Below are positions 1-8,661 of a stretch of DNA of 42,857 bases, one piece after another. Both the position numbers and the translations under genes were made by a program. The stretch covers positions 1-42,857 of the forward strand of contig CACGXV010000002.1 of assembly GCA_902577075.1 (NCBI GenBank), written 5' to 3'. The notes beneath the pieces were generated by a model that saw only the letters and a program-made list of their open reading frames with translations, was not told the origin of the DNA and searched no databases. Origin of the DNA: an uncultured Pelagibacteraceae bacterium. GTDB taxonomy: Bacteria; Pseudomonadota; Alphaproteobacteria; Pelagibacterales; Pelagibacteraceae. Within the stretch, counting starts at the first letter, position 1. Every line of letters starts with the position of its first letter.

Positions 1-23
1 AAACCTAAAATAAAAAAACTCAT
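1..23 (-). CDS. Possible start of a further operon gene, cut by the left edge
   Basis: Seven bases after the livM stop codon an ATG opens on the minus strand and stays open to the window edge (seven codons, hydrophobic, beginning M-S-F-F). It could be the first codons of another gene in the transport operon. Too little is visible to name a product, and chance cannot be excluded. Confidence 0.25.
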
Positions 24-29
24 TGTAAT

Positions 30-1400
30 TTATTGTTTGATTATTTTTTCAGGAATAATTCCTTGAGGTCTAAATCTCATTATTAAAAGAAGTCCAATTC
101 CAACAAGTAAAAATCTAAAATAAGGTGCGCTATTAATTAAATGAATTTTAATTTCATTTGTTTCAGGCAGATGGGAGGTAAACAAATTAATAAAAAATAA
201 AGCAATTGGTGCCGCTTCAACCCATAGAAACCAAACAACAAACCCACCTAATATAGCTCCAAAATTATTTCCAGTCCCTCCAACAATCACCATAACCCAA
301 ATCACAAATGTATATCTCATTGGTCTATAGCTACCTGGGGTAAATAGCCCATCATTTGTTACCATCATTGCTCCTGCAATACCTACAATTGCTGAACCTA
401 AAATAAATATAAATAAATGTTGTTTCACCACATTCTTGCCCATAGCACTTGCAGCTTCCTCATTATCTCTTATTGCTCTCATCATTCTACCCCAGGGGGA
501 GTAAAGAGCCTTTTGTGTAATTAATAATAAAATTATAACTACAACTAAAAACATGCCTGCAAAACATAGTTTTACATAAACAGATGATGCATCAATCACT
601 AACTGATTTAAAATATCCTGTCTCTCCGACAATGAATTTGCAAGATCTAATTTTGCTGAGTGAAATTTTTCTACTAAATTTATAAACCAAGGAGAAGTTT
701 GTAGGTCAATTTCATAAGGAGCTGGTCTTTTTAAACCAATAACATTTTTAACTCCTCTTGCTAACCAATCTTCATGTTTAATAATGGAAACAACAATTTC
801 AGCTATCAATAACGTTGCAATAGCTAAATAATCTGCTCTTAATCCTAAAGCCACTTTCCCTACAATAAATGCTAGTCCAGCAGCAAAAAGCCCTCCAACT
901 ATCCATGAGAATAAAACTGGTAACCCAAGTCCTCCAAGAAACCCTGTCTTTGCAGGATTAACAGCTTCTATTTGTTCAATTGCAGGTCCAGCAATTATTT
1001 TTATTAGAATTAATCCAATAATAATTATTCCAGCTACTAAGTAATTTCTTTTATTAGATTTTTGAATATTTTTTAAAATATACCTTGTAGAAAAAATCAT
1101 TAATATAATTATTCCTAGGCAGGTCATCATATTTACTCCACCCACACTCCAAGCTTCAGGAACAGGTGCTACAGATACTAATACAACAGCTAAACCACCT
1201 AATGCCGTATAGCCCATAATTCCAAAATTTATTAAACCAGCATAACCCCATTGAATATTTGCACCCAGTGTCATTACTGCAGAAATCATACAATAATTAA
1301 ATATTGTTAATGCTATAGACCAAGACTGAAAGATGCCAACTAAAATAATTAAAAGTAGCATTATCGAATACGCTATAATTATATTTAAATAATTCCTCAT
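30..1400 (-). CDS. livM: Branched-chain/hydrophobic amino acid ABC transporter permease, LivM type (set 1)
   Basis: Inner-membrane permease of a HAAT-family (hydrophobic amino acid) ABC importer. It is a chain of about ten hydrophobic segments. The conserved LivM stretch GLRADYLAIAT lies near residues 187-197, and the cytoplasmic coupling loop RAIRDNEEAASAMG, which docks on the ATPase, near 313-326. At 456 residues it is longer than many LivM proteins, with extra hydrophilic loops around residues 75-170 and 205-265. It overlaps livH by 4 bp (ATGA) and is the last complete gene of this set. No binding protein for the set is visible and one may lie past the left edge. The substrate cannot be read from sequence; urea or amide transport (Urt/Fmd types) is an alternative to branched-chain amino acids. 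Confidence 0.9.
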   Translation of the reverse strand: MRNYLNIIIAYSIMLLLIILVGIFQSWSIALTIFNYCMISAVMTLGANIQWGYAGLINFGIMGYTALGGLAVVLVSVAPVPEAWSVGGVNMMTCLGIIILMIFSTRYILKNIQKSNKRNYLVAGIIIIGLILIKIIAGPAIEQIEAVNPAKTGFLGGLGLPVLFSWIVGGLFAAGLAFIVGKVALGLRADYLAIATLLIAEIVVSIIKHEDWLARGVKNVIGLKRPAPYEIDLQTSPWFINLVEKFHSAKLDLANSLSERQDILNQLVIDASSVYVKLCFAGMFLVVVIILLLITQKALYSPWGRMMRAIRDNEEAASAMGKNVVKQHLFIFILGSAIVGIAGAMMVTNDGLFTPGSYRPMRYTFVIWVMVIVGGTGNNFGAILGGFVVWFLWVEAAPIALFFINLFTSHLPETNEIKIHLINSAPYFRFLLVGIGLLLIMRFRPQGIIPEKIIKQ

Positions 1401-2407
1401 ATACGTTTTCCTTCAAATATGCCTGATGGTCTAAATATTAAAACAATAACTAGTATCGAAAATGAGATCGCAAATTTATAATCGGTTGATAATAATTGCA
1501 TTAACGAATTTGGTTCTAAAGACTCTGGCAAAATATAAACTAAAAATCTTTTATATGCATATGTCAAAAATATTTCAGCAAATGCTATAACATAACCACC
1601 GAAGAATGCTCCATATGGATTTCCTATTCCACCTACTATCGCTGCAGCAAAAATGGGTAACATGTTATTAAAATACACGAATGGTCTATAACTTTTATCT
1701 AAACCATAAAGAATTCCACCAATTGTTGCTAATATTCCTGCTATAATCCAGGTAATTAGAACTACTTTTTTTGGATCTATTCCTGAGAGAAGAGCTAAAT
1801 CTTCATTATCTGAGTAAGCTCTCATGCTAGTTCCAGTTTTAGTTTTATTTAAAAACCAAAACATAATAGCAACAACAATTATAGTGACCACAATTGTTAT
1901 CATTTGTGTAGATTTAATTGTTAATCCTTCTGCAAGACCTGTCATCTCCTTAAACTCAGTTGCTTTTAAAATAAATTTTTCACCATCTAAGAATCTACGA
2001 TCAGTAGGTCCAATTATTATTCTTATTATCGCCTGTGTTACAAACATTACACCAACGCTAACCATTGCAAGCATTACTGGTGGACTTTTTTTAATTCTGT
2101 AATATTTAAAAACTGTTTGATCAATTATCAGCATGTACAAAATCATCATAAAAATTGCAAAAGGTATAGTGAGCAAAGCAGTGGGTAGAAAACCAAAGTT
2201 AATTCCAATTGATTGAAAGTAATAAGTCAAAAGCACTGCAAACATTGTACCAAATGACATCATGTCCCCAGTTGCAAAGTTAGCAAATCTTAAAATGCCA
2301 TATATTAATGTTACAAAAATTGCTCCAAGTGCTAATTGAGAGCCATAAGTTAAAGCCGGAATAATTGTATAATTCAATAAAACTATTGCTGCATTAATTA
2401 AATCCAT
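1397..2407 (-). CDS. livH: Branched-chain amino acid ABC transporter permease, LivH type (set 1)
   Basis: Second permease of HAAT transporter set 1, predicted to pair with LivM in the inner membrane. The 336 residues carry about eight hydrophobic segments. Family landmarks are ATGDMMSFG near residues 45-53, the coupling loop RAYSDNEDLALLSGID near 196-211, and AAIVGGIGNPYGA near 255-267. It is slightly longer than the usual 290-310 residues because of a hydrophilic loop around residues 130-170. It starts 1 bp after the livF stop and overlaps livM by 4 bp, so translation of the four genes is probably coupled. Confidence 0.92.
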   Translation of the reverse strand: MDLINAAIVLLNYTIIPALTYGSQLALGAIFVTLIYGILRFANFATGDMMSFGTMFAVLLTYYFQSIGINFGFLPTALLTIPFAIFMMILYMLIIDQTVFKYYRIKKSPPVMLAMVSVGVMFVTQAIIRIIIGPTDRRFLDGEKFILKATEFKEMTGLAEGLTIKSTQMITIVVTIIVVAIMFWFLNKTKTGTSMRAYSDNEDLALLSGIDPKKVVLITWIIAGILATIGGILYGLDKSYRPFVYFNNMLPIFAAAIVGGIGNPYGAFFGGYVIAFAEIFLTYAYKRFLVYILPESLEPNSLMQLLSTDYKFAISFSILVIVLIFRPSGIFEGKRI

Positions 2408-2408
2408 A

Positions 2409-3116
2409 CTAAGCTCCTAAGAAAGATCTCCTTACTTCTGTATCATTTAATAATTCCTTACCAGATCCCTCGAATTTATTTTCACCAGTTACAAGGACAT
2501 ATCCTCTGTCAGAAATACTTAAAGCCTGTTTTGCATTTTGCTCGACCATGATGATTGCTACTTTTGTATTTTTAACTCTAATAATATGTTCAAACAATTC
2601 GTCCATTACTATTGGGGAAACACCTGCTGTAGGTTCATCTAACATAAGAACAGATGGTTTTATCATTAAAGCTCTTCCCAAAGCTACTTGTTGTCTTTGT
2701 CCACCTGATAATTGTCCAACAACTTGATCTTTTTTTTCTCTTAGGATTGGAAATAGATCATATATTTCCTCGATAACATTGTTTACATTATCTTTTCTTA
2801 AAAAAGCACCAACTTCTAAATTTTCTTTTACAGTAAGTTCTGCGAAAACATTTCTAGTTTGTGGTACAAATGATATTCCCTTTTTAACTCTATCTTGAGG
2901 AGATAATTTAGAAATATCTTCTCCATCAATTGAAATATTACCTGATTTTAAATTTAACAATCCAAGCATTGCCTTCATTGCTGTAGATTTGCCAGCTCCA
3001 TTTGGTCCAAGGATCGCAACTATCTCACCCCTATTAACATTAATAGTGCACGAGCTGATAATATCAGGACCGTCACCGTATCCGCCTGTCATTTTATTTC
3101 CTTCAAAAAATGCCAT
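2409..3116 (-). CDS. livF: Branched-chain amino acid ABC transporter ATPase, LivF type (set 1)
   Basis: Cytoplasmic ATPase that powers transporter set 1 as a heterodimer with LivG. It shows Walker A GPNGAGKST (about residues 37-45), signature LSGGQRQQ (about 136-143) and Walker B LMLDEP (about 155-160). The position of the usual switch histidine reads VEQN, as is typical of LivF. The 235 residues are normal for the family. It directly abuts livG upstream and livH downstream, which fixes the assignment to this operon. Confidence 0.93.
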   Translation of the reverse strand: MAFFEGNKMTGGYGDGPDIISSCTINVNRGEIVAILGPNGAGKSTAMKAMLGLLNLKSGNISIDGEDISKLSPQDRVKKGISFVPQTRNVFAELTVKENLEVGAFLRKDNVNNVIEEIYDLFPILREKKDQVVGQLSGGQRQQVALGRALMIKPSVLMLDEPTAGVSPIVMDELFEHIIRVKNTKVAIIMVEQNAKQALSISDRGYVLVTGENKFEGSGKELLNDTEVRRSFLGA

Positions 3117-3884
3117 TTACTTCTTTCTACCTAAATAACTATCTATAACTTTTTCGTTTTTTTTAACTTCATCTGAAGTTCCCTCAAAAAGAACAGAACC
3201 TTCAGACATTACAATGACTGGATCACACATTCTGCTTATAAAATCCATATCATGCTCAATCATACAAAAAGTATAGTTTTTTTCTTTGTTAAGTCTTAAT
3301 ATTGCTGTTCCTAAGTCTTTTAATAATGTTCTATTAACCCCTGCTCCAACTTCATCCAATAAAACAAGCTTTGCATCCACCATCATTGTTCTTCCAAGTT
3401 CTAGCAACTTTTTTTGCCCACCGGATAAATTACCAGCACGTTCATTTGCTAGATGTTTAAGATTTAAAAATTCAGTTACTTCGTATGCTTTTGCTCTTAT
3501 TATATCCTCTTCTTTTTTAATTAAATTTGGTTTTAAAAGCGCATTTAATAAAATTTCACCAGACTGATTACCAGGTACCATCATTAGATTTTCAAGAACT
3601 GTCATATTCGAGAATTCATGAGCTATTTGAAAAGTTCTAAGTAAACCTTTTGAGAAAAGCTCATGAGATGGAACATTTGTTATATCTTCTTCATCAAATA
3701 ATACTTTTCCATCTGATGACTTAAGATTGCCTGCTATAAGGTTAAATAAAGTAGTTTTGCCTGATCCGTTTGGACCAATTATTCCTGTAATTGAACCTTC
3801 TTTTATTTTTAATGAGCAATTTGATACAGCAGCTAAACCACCAAAATATTTCGATAAATTATCTATTTGTAGAATATTAGACAT
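3117..3884 (-). CDS. livG: Branched-chain amino acid ABC transporter ATPase, LivG type (set 1)
   Basis: Partner ATPase of LivF. Walker A GPNGSGKTT lies near residues 37-45, signature LSGGQKK near 152-158, Walker B LVLLDEV near 171-177, and the switch histidine in IEHDMDF near 208-214. Walker B is followed by V-G-A-G-V where most LivG proteins have P-T-A-G; this changes no catalytic residue. The 255 residues are normal. It follows the ProC-like gene by 15 bp and abuts livF, so it continues the same transcription unit. Confidence 0.93.
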   Translation of the reverse strand: MSNILQIDNLSKYFGGLAAVSNCSLKIKEGSITGIIGPNGSGKTTLFNLIAGNLKSSDGKVLFDEEDITNVPSHELFSKGLLRTFQIAHEFSNMTVLENLMMVPGNQSGEILLNALLKPNLIKKEEDIIRAKAYEVTEFLNLKHLANERAGNLSGGQKKLLELGRTMMVDAKLVLLDEVGAGVNRTLLKDLGTAILRLNKEKNYTFCMIEHDMDFISRMCDPVIVMSEGSVLFEGTSDEVKKNEKVIDSYLGRKK

Positions 3885-3899
3885 TTATTACTTATAAAA

Positions 3900-4670
3900 T
3901 TATGCTTTATTTAATCTTTTAAGAATACTATTTAAAGTTTTATTAGTAGCTTTATAGAAGCCTGCTTTTTTTAATTCATTTACACCTTGCTCATTCAATC
4001 CTTTTGGAGTTTGAGAGTCTTTAACAAGTATTTTTAAATCTCTCTTTGAGTTAACCACAGCATCTTCAGAAAGTGCTAAAAAAAGAGATGTTATATATCT
4101 CTGAGCTTGGTCTTTTTGAATTCCTTTTTCATTTAACCATTCAGACATAGTTCTTAATAATTCATAAAAAGGTGCCATCATTCCAGATGTTGACCAAAAA
4201 TTTTTAGATAATTTTTCATTTTTAATTTCAACCACTGTTCCAAGATTTTTAAAAAACTTCTTAACTTTCTTGTTTGGTGGAAAAATAGGAATTGGCCCCT
4301 TTTTAAGGGAAATAGGTGGTAAAGGAATCACCCTTGAAATATTTGCTTTTACTTTTACTGCCTTCTTAATATTTTGAAGATTCATTGTTGATATGAAACT
4401 TACAATGACATGACTTTTTTTAAATTTTAACTTATGTATAATTTGATTTGCAACAGTAGGTGTTACAGCAAGGAAAATCCAATTACAATCATTGACAATA
4501 TCTTGATTGTTTTTTGCAATATAAATTTTTTTGAAATTTTTTTTTAATTGTTTTGAAATTTTTTTATTTCTTTCAGATACAATAATTTTGGTGTATTTAA
4601 TTTTCGACTTACATATACCCGTCACTACTGCTGAAGTAATTTTACCGGTTCCTATAAATCCAAGTTTCAT
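3900..4670 (-). CDS. ProC-like NAD(P)-dependent reductase (pyrroline-5-carboxylate reductase family, divergent)
   Basis: The fold is that of pyrroline-5-carboxylate reductase, which makes proline from P5C in the cytoplasm. There is an N-terminal Rossmann dinucleotide site (GFIGTGK, residues 4-10) and a helical C-terminal dimerisation domain, in 256 residues (usual about 270). The family signature near the C terminus, normally close to SPGGTT, reads SQTPKGLNEQG (about 222-232), so the substrate loop has changed. The gene sits 17 bp after the glutarate hydroxylase gene and 15 bp before livG. I infer an imine or related reductase acting on a compound brought in by the neighbouring transporters. 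Ordinary P5C reduction remains possible. Confidence 0.75.
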   Translation of the reverse strand: MKLGFIGTGKITSAVVTGICKSKIKYTKIIVSERNKKISKQLKKNFKKIYIAKNNQDIVNDCNWIFLAVTPTVANQIIHKLKFKKSHVIVSFISTMNLQNIKKAVKVKANISRVIPLPPISLKKGPIPIFPPNKKVKKFFKNLGTVVEIKNEKLSKNFWSTSGMMAPFYELLRTMSEWLNEKGIQKDQAQRYITSLFLALSEDAVVNSKRDLKILVKDSQTPKGLNEQGVNELKKAGFYKATNKTLNSILKRLNKA

Positions 4671-4687
4671 TAGTGTATTTTCTACAC

Positions 4688-5608
4688 TTAATTGTTAAAA
4701 AAGGAACCTCTTATTCTTAGTAATTCTCTTGATAAATTTTTATTTTCTTTAAAAGGTTTTCGACCATGTAGCCAAAAATAATTATTCGCCACAACAGCAC
4801 TTCCAACTGGCAAAGATGTGATTATCTTATTTTTACTACCCTCAAGAGCGTCAGATAATCTTTGTAAAAACAATCCTTGATCCATGTTTTTTGGTTCGGG
4901 AAATTGATCGATGTAGGAAATAATAGGTTTTCCATCACTATCTTTAGAAAACACAGGGTGTTCAACTTTGTAATCAATATTTTTACTTTTTGGAGATCCC
5001 CAAATAAAATTTTGCTGTCCAATTTTATCATCTGAGAGATCAGACAAATGTTCCCAATCATCAAGATGTAGCAAAGCAGTCTCTCCACCAATCACATTCT
5101 CCTCCTTAAGCTTTGACATTAATATCCAATCAGTTATTTCTTTCACGTAAGTTCCATCAGTATGTAAATCCATATTTATATATGCCTTACGCAGATATGA
5201 GTCGCTATTATCTTCATGTTTAACATGAAACCTTGCATAGTATTTTCCAGCCATTGAGTCGTGATTTGGATTTCCAATTAAGTGAGTTATTGCGGTTGAT
5301 AGTTTAACTAAAAATGTTTGATCTATTTTAGAAGACTTATTTTTTGGACCAATTATAAAACAACCAGTATCTCTATCTTTAATAATTTCGTTTAAAAAAT
5401 TACTTAATTTATCAGATGCAGTTTCATCTAAACTTTTTGCAATAGTGAACCTTGTAAACGGTTTATACTCCAATGCTGTAATATTAAATTTTTTAAATGG
5501 AAACACTAATCGATCAATAATTTGATCCTCAATTTTTATATTTATTATCCTCTTAGATTTTTCATGAAAGGAAATTTCAAATCCATCTAATTTAAGAAGG
5601 TTGTTCAC
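4688..5608 (-). CDS. glaH: CsiD/GlaH-type glutarate 2-hydroxylase, Fe(II)/2-oxoglutarate dioxygenase
   Basis: This is a close match in layout to E. coli CsiD (GlaH), which hydroxylates glutarate to L-2-hydroxyglutarate with O2 and 2-oxoglutarate in the cytoplasm. The iron ligands are visible: His149 and Asp151 in LHTDGTY, and His281 in WLHGRKPF. Arg298 and Arg300 in LLRIRG match the 2-oxoglutarate-binding arginines. Shared family stretches are KYYARF, NSDSYLR and LHLDDWEHL. The start codon is GTG with no clear Shine-Dalgarno, 4 bp after the pentapeptide gene. The usual partner L-2-hydroxyglutarate dehydrogenase (LhgO) is not in the window. A related dioxygenase with another short-chain acid as substrate is possible. 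Confidence 0.88.
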   Translation of the reverse strand: MNNLLKLDGFEISFHEKSKRIINIKIEDQIIDRLVFPFKKFNITALEYKPFTRFTIAKSLDETASDKLSNFLNEIIKDRDTGCFIIGPKNKSSKIDQTFLVKLSTAITHLIGNPNHDSMAGKYYARFHVKHEDNSDSYLRKAYINMDLHTDGTYVKEITDWILMSKLKEENVIGGETALLHLDDWEHLSDLSDDKIGQQNFIWGSPKSKNIDYKVEHPVFSKDSDGKPIISYIDQFPEPKNMDQGLFLQRLSDALEGSKNKIITSLPVGSAVVANNYFWLHGRKPFKENKNLSRELLRIRGSFFNN

Positions 5609-5612
5609 GAGT

Positions 5613-6119
5613 TTATTTATTACAAGTACCTATAGACTCTGGTCCACAAATTTCTCCCATTGTCCAAGTAGCGCCAATTAGATTAGCTCCATCAAAATTT
5701 GCATTTAAAATATTAGATGACGTAAAGTTTGCCTCCATTAAATTAGAATTCTGAAAATTTGCATCTATGAGAGTAGAACCTGTAAAATCTACTCTAGTTA
5801 AGTTAGCACTTGTAAAATTTGATTGCTCAAAATTTCCACCACCTAAATTTGACTCATATAAATTAGCTCTTATGAAAGATGACTCTGAAAAAGTTCCAAA
5901 TGTTAAATCTGAATTCATCATTATACTTTTGTCAAAATTTACTTGAATAAAACTAGCAAATGAGAGATTAGAGTTAGGAAGAAAAGTTCCTTGTAAATCC
6001 TGACCATCTGAAAATTTACATTTAGAATAGTCTACTCCATCAGCTATTGGATCATCACATCCAGCATTTGCATTACTAGAAAGTATTAGAAAAAATATAA
6101 TAAAAAAAAGTTTTTTCAT
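5613..6119 (-). CDS. Secreted pentapeptide-repeat protein
   Basis: A 168-residue protein with an apparent Sec signal peptide (residues 1-19, cleavage predicted after ANA), so periplasmic. Residues about 45-150 are tandem five-residue repeats of the A(N/D)(L/F)xx type (for example ANLYES, ANFTSS, ANFDGA), which fold into a right-handed four-sided beta-helix. Cysteines occur at both ends (GCDD and CK near residues 20-35, CGPESIGTC near the C terminus) and could form disulfides. It overlaps azlD by 4 bp (ATGA), so it belongs to the transport operon. The family has no single function and none is assigned here. Confidence 0.85.
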   Translation of the reverse strand: MKKLFFIIFFLILSSNANAGCDDPIADGVDYSKCKFSDGQDLQGTFLPNSNLSFASFIQVNFDKSIMMNSDLTFGTFSESSFIRANLYESNLGGGNFEQSNFTSANLTRVDFTGSTLIDANFQNSNLMEANFTSSNILNANFDGANLIGATWTMGEICGPESIGTCNK

Positions 6120-6442
6120 ACAGCAAAACTATTTAATGTAGCCAAAATTATAGCAGATAATATGGTCGGATAAACTAAATTTCTTTTAGTGACATAAAAA
6201 ATTAATATTGATAATAAAATGACAATTATCCTTAAAATATAATGTACATCTGAAAGATCTCCAGATGGGAAAATTAACATTCTTGAGATTAAAGCTGCAA
6301 GAGTTGAATATGCTACACAATTAAACCATTTATAAATTTTAGATGTCTCTCCTATCTTTTCTGAAGTTAAAGCACCAAGAAATCTTGAAATATAAGTTGC
6401 AAGAGAAGTTACTAAAATTGCTAAAACAATATTAGTTGTCAT
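6116..6442 (-). CDS. azlD: AzlD-family branched-chain amino acid transport subunit
   Basis: A small integral membrane protein of 108 residues with about four hydrophobic segments, matching the AzlD/YgaH family. That family forms a two-component exporter of branched-chain amino acids with AzlC/YgaZ. The family feature TYISRFLGA lies near residues 16-24. Its start lies inside the end of azlC (11-bp overlap), the usual order for this pair. Placement after two Liv-type ATPase genes suggests overflow export balanced against import; this is inference from context. Confidence 0.85.
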   Translation of the reverse strand: MTTNIVLAILVTSLATYISRFLGALTSEKIGETSKIYKWFNCVAYSTLAALISRMLIFPSGDLSDVHYILRIIVILLSILIFYVTKRNLVYPTILSAIILATLNSFAV

Positions 6443-7136
6443 AAACTTCTCCTATCAAATAAGCAATTGAACCAGCTACCAATCCACCAAGTAAAACACT
6501 CCATTCTGGTGAAAAAAAATAAAAAATTGGACCTAAAAAAGCGCCCAGAATAATTGAGGAGGAAAGTTGTATAGTTTTCATAACTCCTATCATTGCGCAC
6601 ATAAAATAAATTGGATTTACGATAGCAAGTCCAATTATCATATCTTTACTTAAAAAGTCGGCAGCATAAAATCCTAATACTGTTGAAAAAATGGCAATCA
6701 GCCAAGTAGCTGTTCCTATACCAATCCAAAAATCAATTCTATATTTCCTATCAATTTCCTCATAATTACTTTTTAAAATCAACCACGACGAAACAGCTAC
6801 AAAGTGACATGATAGATAATATTTCCATCTTGGTTGGCTATCATGTTTAAGTAATGGCATAATTGAAACTGTCATTGGAAATAGTCTAGAATTTACCAAC
6901 CATACTGCTAAAAAAATATTTACTAGTGAAGCGCCAATAAGCATTGACTCTGCCATCACTAATGATCCTGGAAGAGCATAAGTTAAAAATGTTGAGAAAA
7001 TACTTTCTTGTATATTAAACCCCAAATTTTTTAATAAGGCGCCTATAGCAATGAAACTAGCTCCTAATGCAATTGCTGGACTATCAAATTTTTTTGAACA
7101 GATTATTCCTTTGATAAAATATTTTAAGTTTATCAT
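6432..7136 (-). CDS. azlC: AzlC-family branched-chain amino acid exporter subunit
   Basis: A 234-residue membrane protein of the AzlC/YgaZ family. It has an early GASFIAIGALLKNLGF stretch (about residues 25-40), then WLVNSRLFPMTVSIMPL (about 79-95), where the N-S-R segment is typical of the family. About six or seven hydrophobic segments are visible. It is the large subunit of the AzlCD exporter. It touches the end of livF (TAATG junction) and overlaps azlD, so it is co-transcribed with both. Confidence 0.87.
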   Translation of the reverse strand: MINLKYFIKGIICSKKFDSPAIALGASFIAIGALLKNLGFNIQESIFSTFLTYALPGSLVMAESMLIGASLVNIFLAVWLVNSRLFPMTVSIMPLLKHDSQPRWKYYLSCHFVAVSSWLILKSNYEEIDRKYRIDFWIGIGTATWLIAIFSTVLGFYAADFLSKDMIIGLAIVNPIYFMCAMIGVMKTIQLSSSIILGAFLGPIFYFFSPEWSVLLGGLVAGSIAYLIGEVYDN

Positions 7137-7921
7137 TAACCGCCTAAAAATAGACGGCCGACATCTGGATTATTTAAAAGATCATCTCCTTTACCTGCAA
7201 TAGCTGTTTCTCCTGAAACTAAAACATAACCAATATCAGCAAACTCTAAACCTTTTTTGGCATTCTGCTCAACCAATATAATTGTTTTTTTCTCATTTTT
7301 TTGAAGATCATCTAAAATTTCAAAAACCATTTGAATGTATCTAGGCTCAAGCCCAATTGATGGTTCATCAACAAGCAAGATAGAAGGTTTCATAACTAAG
7401 GCTCGAGAAATTTCTAATAGTCGTCTTTCTCCGCCAGATAACACTTTTGCAGGTTGATTTCTTCTGTTTCTTAATCTTTCATATTTTTGAAGAACTCTTT
7501 CTGCTTCTTCAAAAGATTCTTCAGTTTTATCTTTAATGTATCCACCCATTAGAAGATTTTCTTCTACAGTCATATCTGGAAAAACCGAATTATCCTGTAG
7601 AATATATGCTATCCCTTCAGACTTAAGTTTTTCTGCAGGGCTGAGGTTAGTTATTTCTTTTCCATCAATTTCTATTTTTCCTGAAAAAATATTTGTAAAA
7701 CCATATATTGAATGAAGTATAGTTGATTTTCCTGCACCATTTGGACCAATCAAACAGAGAGATTGTGCTTTACTTACAAACAAATCAAAATTGTGTAAAA
7801 TTTCCATCTTACCATAACCAGCTGATAAACCCTTGATAGTTAAGTGAACATTTTCAGACGATAGTTTTTTTAAATCCTCTGCTCCAGGAGCTTTACCAAG
7901 AACTTCGTATTGATTTGCCAT
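7136..7921 (-). CDS. livF: Branched-chain amino acid ABC transporter ATPase, LivF type (set 2)
   Basis: ATPase of the second HAAT importer. Walker A GPNGAGKST lies near residues 58-66, signature LSGGERRL near 161-168, Walker B ILLVDEP near 178-184, and VEQN at the switch position. At 261 residues it carries an N-terminal extension of about 20 residues compared with the set 1 LivF. The stop of livG and the start of this gene overlap by one base, and its own stop overlaps the azlC start the same way. Confidence 0.93.
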   Translation of the reverse strand: MANQYEVLGKAPGAEDLKKLSSENVHLTIKGLSAGYGKMEILHNFDLFVSKAQSLCLIGPNGAGKSTILHSIYGFTNIFSGKIEIDGKEITNLSPAEKLKSEGIAYILQDNSVFPDMTVEENLLMGGYIKDKTEESFEEAERVLQKYERLRNRRNQPAKVLSGGERRLLEISRALVMKPSILLVDEPSIGLEPRYIQMVFEILDDLQKNEKKTIILVEQNAKKGLEFADIGYVLVSGETAIAGKGDDLLNNPDVGRLFLGG

Positions 7922-8661
7922 TATTGAGCTCCTAAATAAGCGTCAATAACACGCTTGTCATTTTTAATTTCTTCAGGTGTACCATTTGCAAGCATTTTTC
8001 CATGTGCTAGACAAAAGATGCTTTCAGCTAATTGCATTATTACTCTCATATTATGTTCAATAACAAGAAGAGTAATTCCAAAATCTTGATTTACTTTTAT
8101 CAATCTATCAATAATTCCATTTATTAATGTAGGGTTGATGCCTGCAGTCGGTTCGTCCAGTAATAACATCTCAGGCTCATTCATTAATGCCATTGCTAAT
8201 TCTAATAACTTCTGCTGACCAAATGATAAATCTCCAGCTCTTAGTTTTCTTTTTTGATATAATCCAACAAAATTTAATAAATTTTCAGCTTTTTCTGTAA
8301 GATTTTGAGGTACCTGTGAAAATATAGAAACTAAACTTTCATCACTTGCTTTGTGACTTATAAGCATATTATCTACACAATTCAATTTTCCATAAATTCT
8401 TGTTTGCTGGAAAGTTCTAAGTAAACCAAGTTTAGCTATTACTGGAACTGGTAATTCAGAAACTTCTTTACCATTAAACTTAATTGACCCTTGGTCTATA
8501 GGATATGTTCCAACTATAGAATTAAACAATGTAGTTTTTCCTGATCCATTTGGACCAATTAAACCTACGATTTTTCCTTTTTCAACTGACATGGATATGT
8601 CAACATTCGCTTTTACTCCACCAAATGACTTACTGACATTGTTAACCTCTAAAATACTCAT
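7921..8661 (-). CDS. livG: Branched-chain amino acid ABC transporter ATPase, LivG type (set 2)
   Basis: Second ATPase of transporter set 2. Walker A GPNGSGKTT lies near residues 37-45, signature LSFGQQK near 140-146, Walker B MLLLDEPT near 161-168, and the switch histidine in VIEHNMRV near 200-207. The aromatic residue in the signature is common in LivG proteins. The 246 residues are normal. It overlaps livM by 4 bp (ATGA) and livF by 1 bp. Confidence 0.93.
   Translation of the reverse strand: MSILEVNNVSKSFGGVKANVDISMSVEKGKIVGLIGPNGSGKTTLFNSIVGTYPIDQGSIKFNGKEVSELPVPVIAKLGLLRTFQQTRIYGKLNCVDNMLISHKASDESLVSIFSQVPQNLTEKAENLLNFVGLYQKRKLRAGDLSFGQQKLLELAMALMNEPEMLLLDEPTAGINPTLINGIIDRLIKVNQDFGITLLVIEHNMRVIMQLAESIFCLAHGKMLANGTPEEIKNDKRVIDAYLGAQ

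Noticed and set aside
5613..6119. Tandem DNA repeat or repeat element
   Set aside because: The periodic AAATTTGC-like words come from the pentapeptide-repeat coding pattern and are not a separate DNA repeat.
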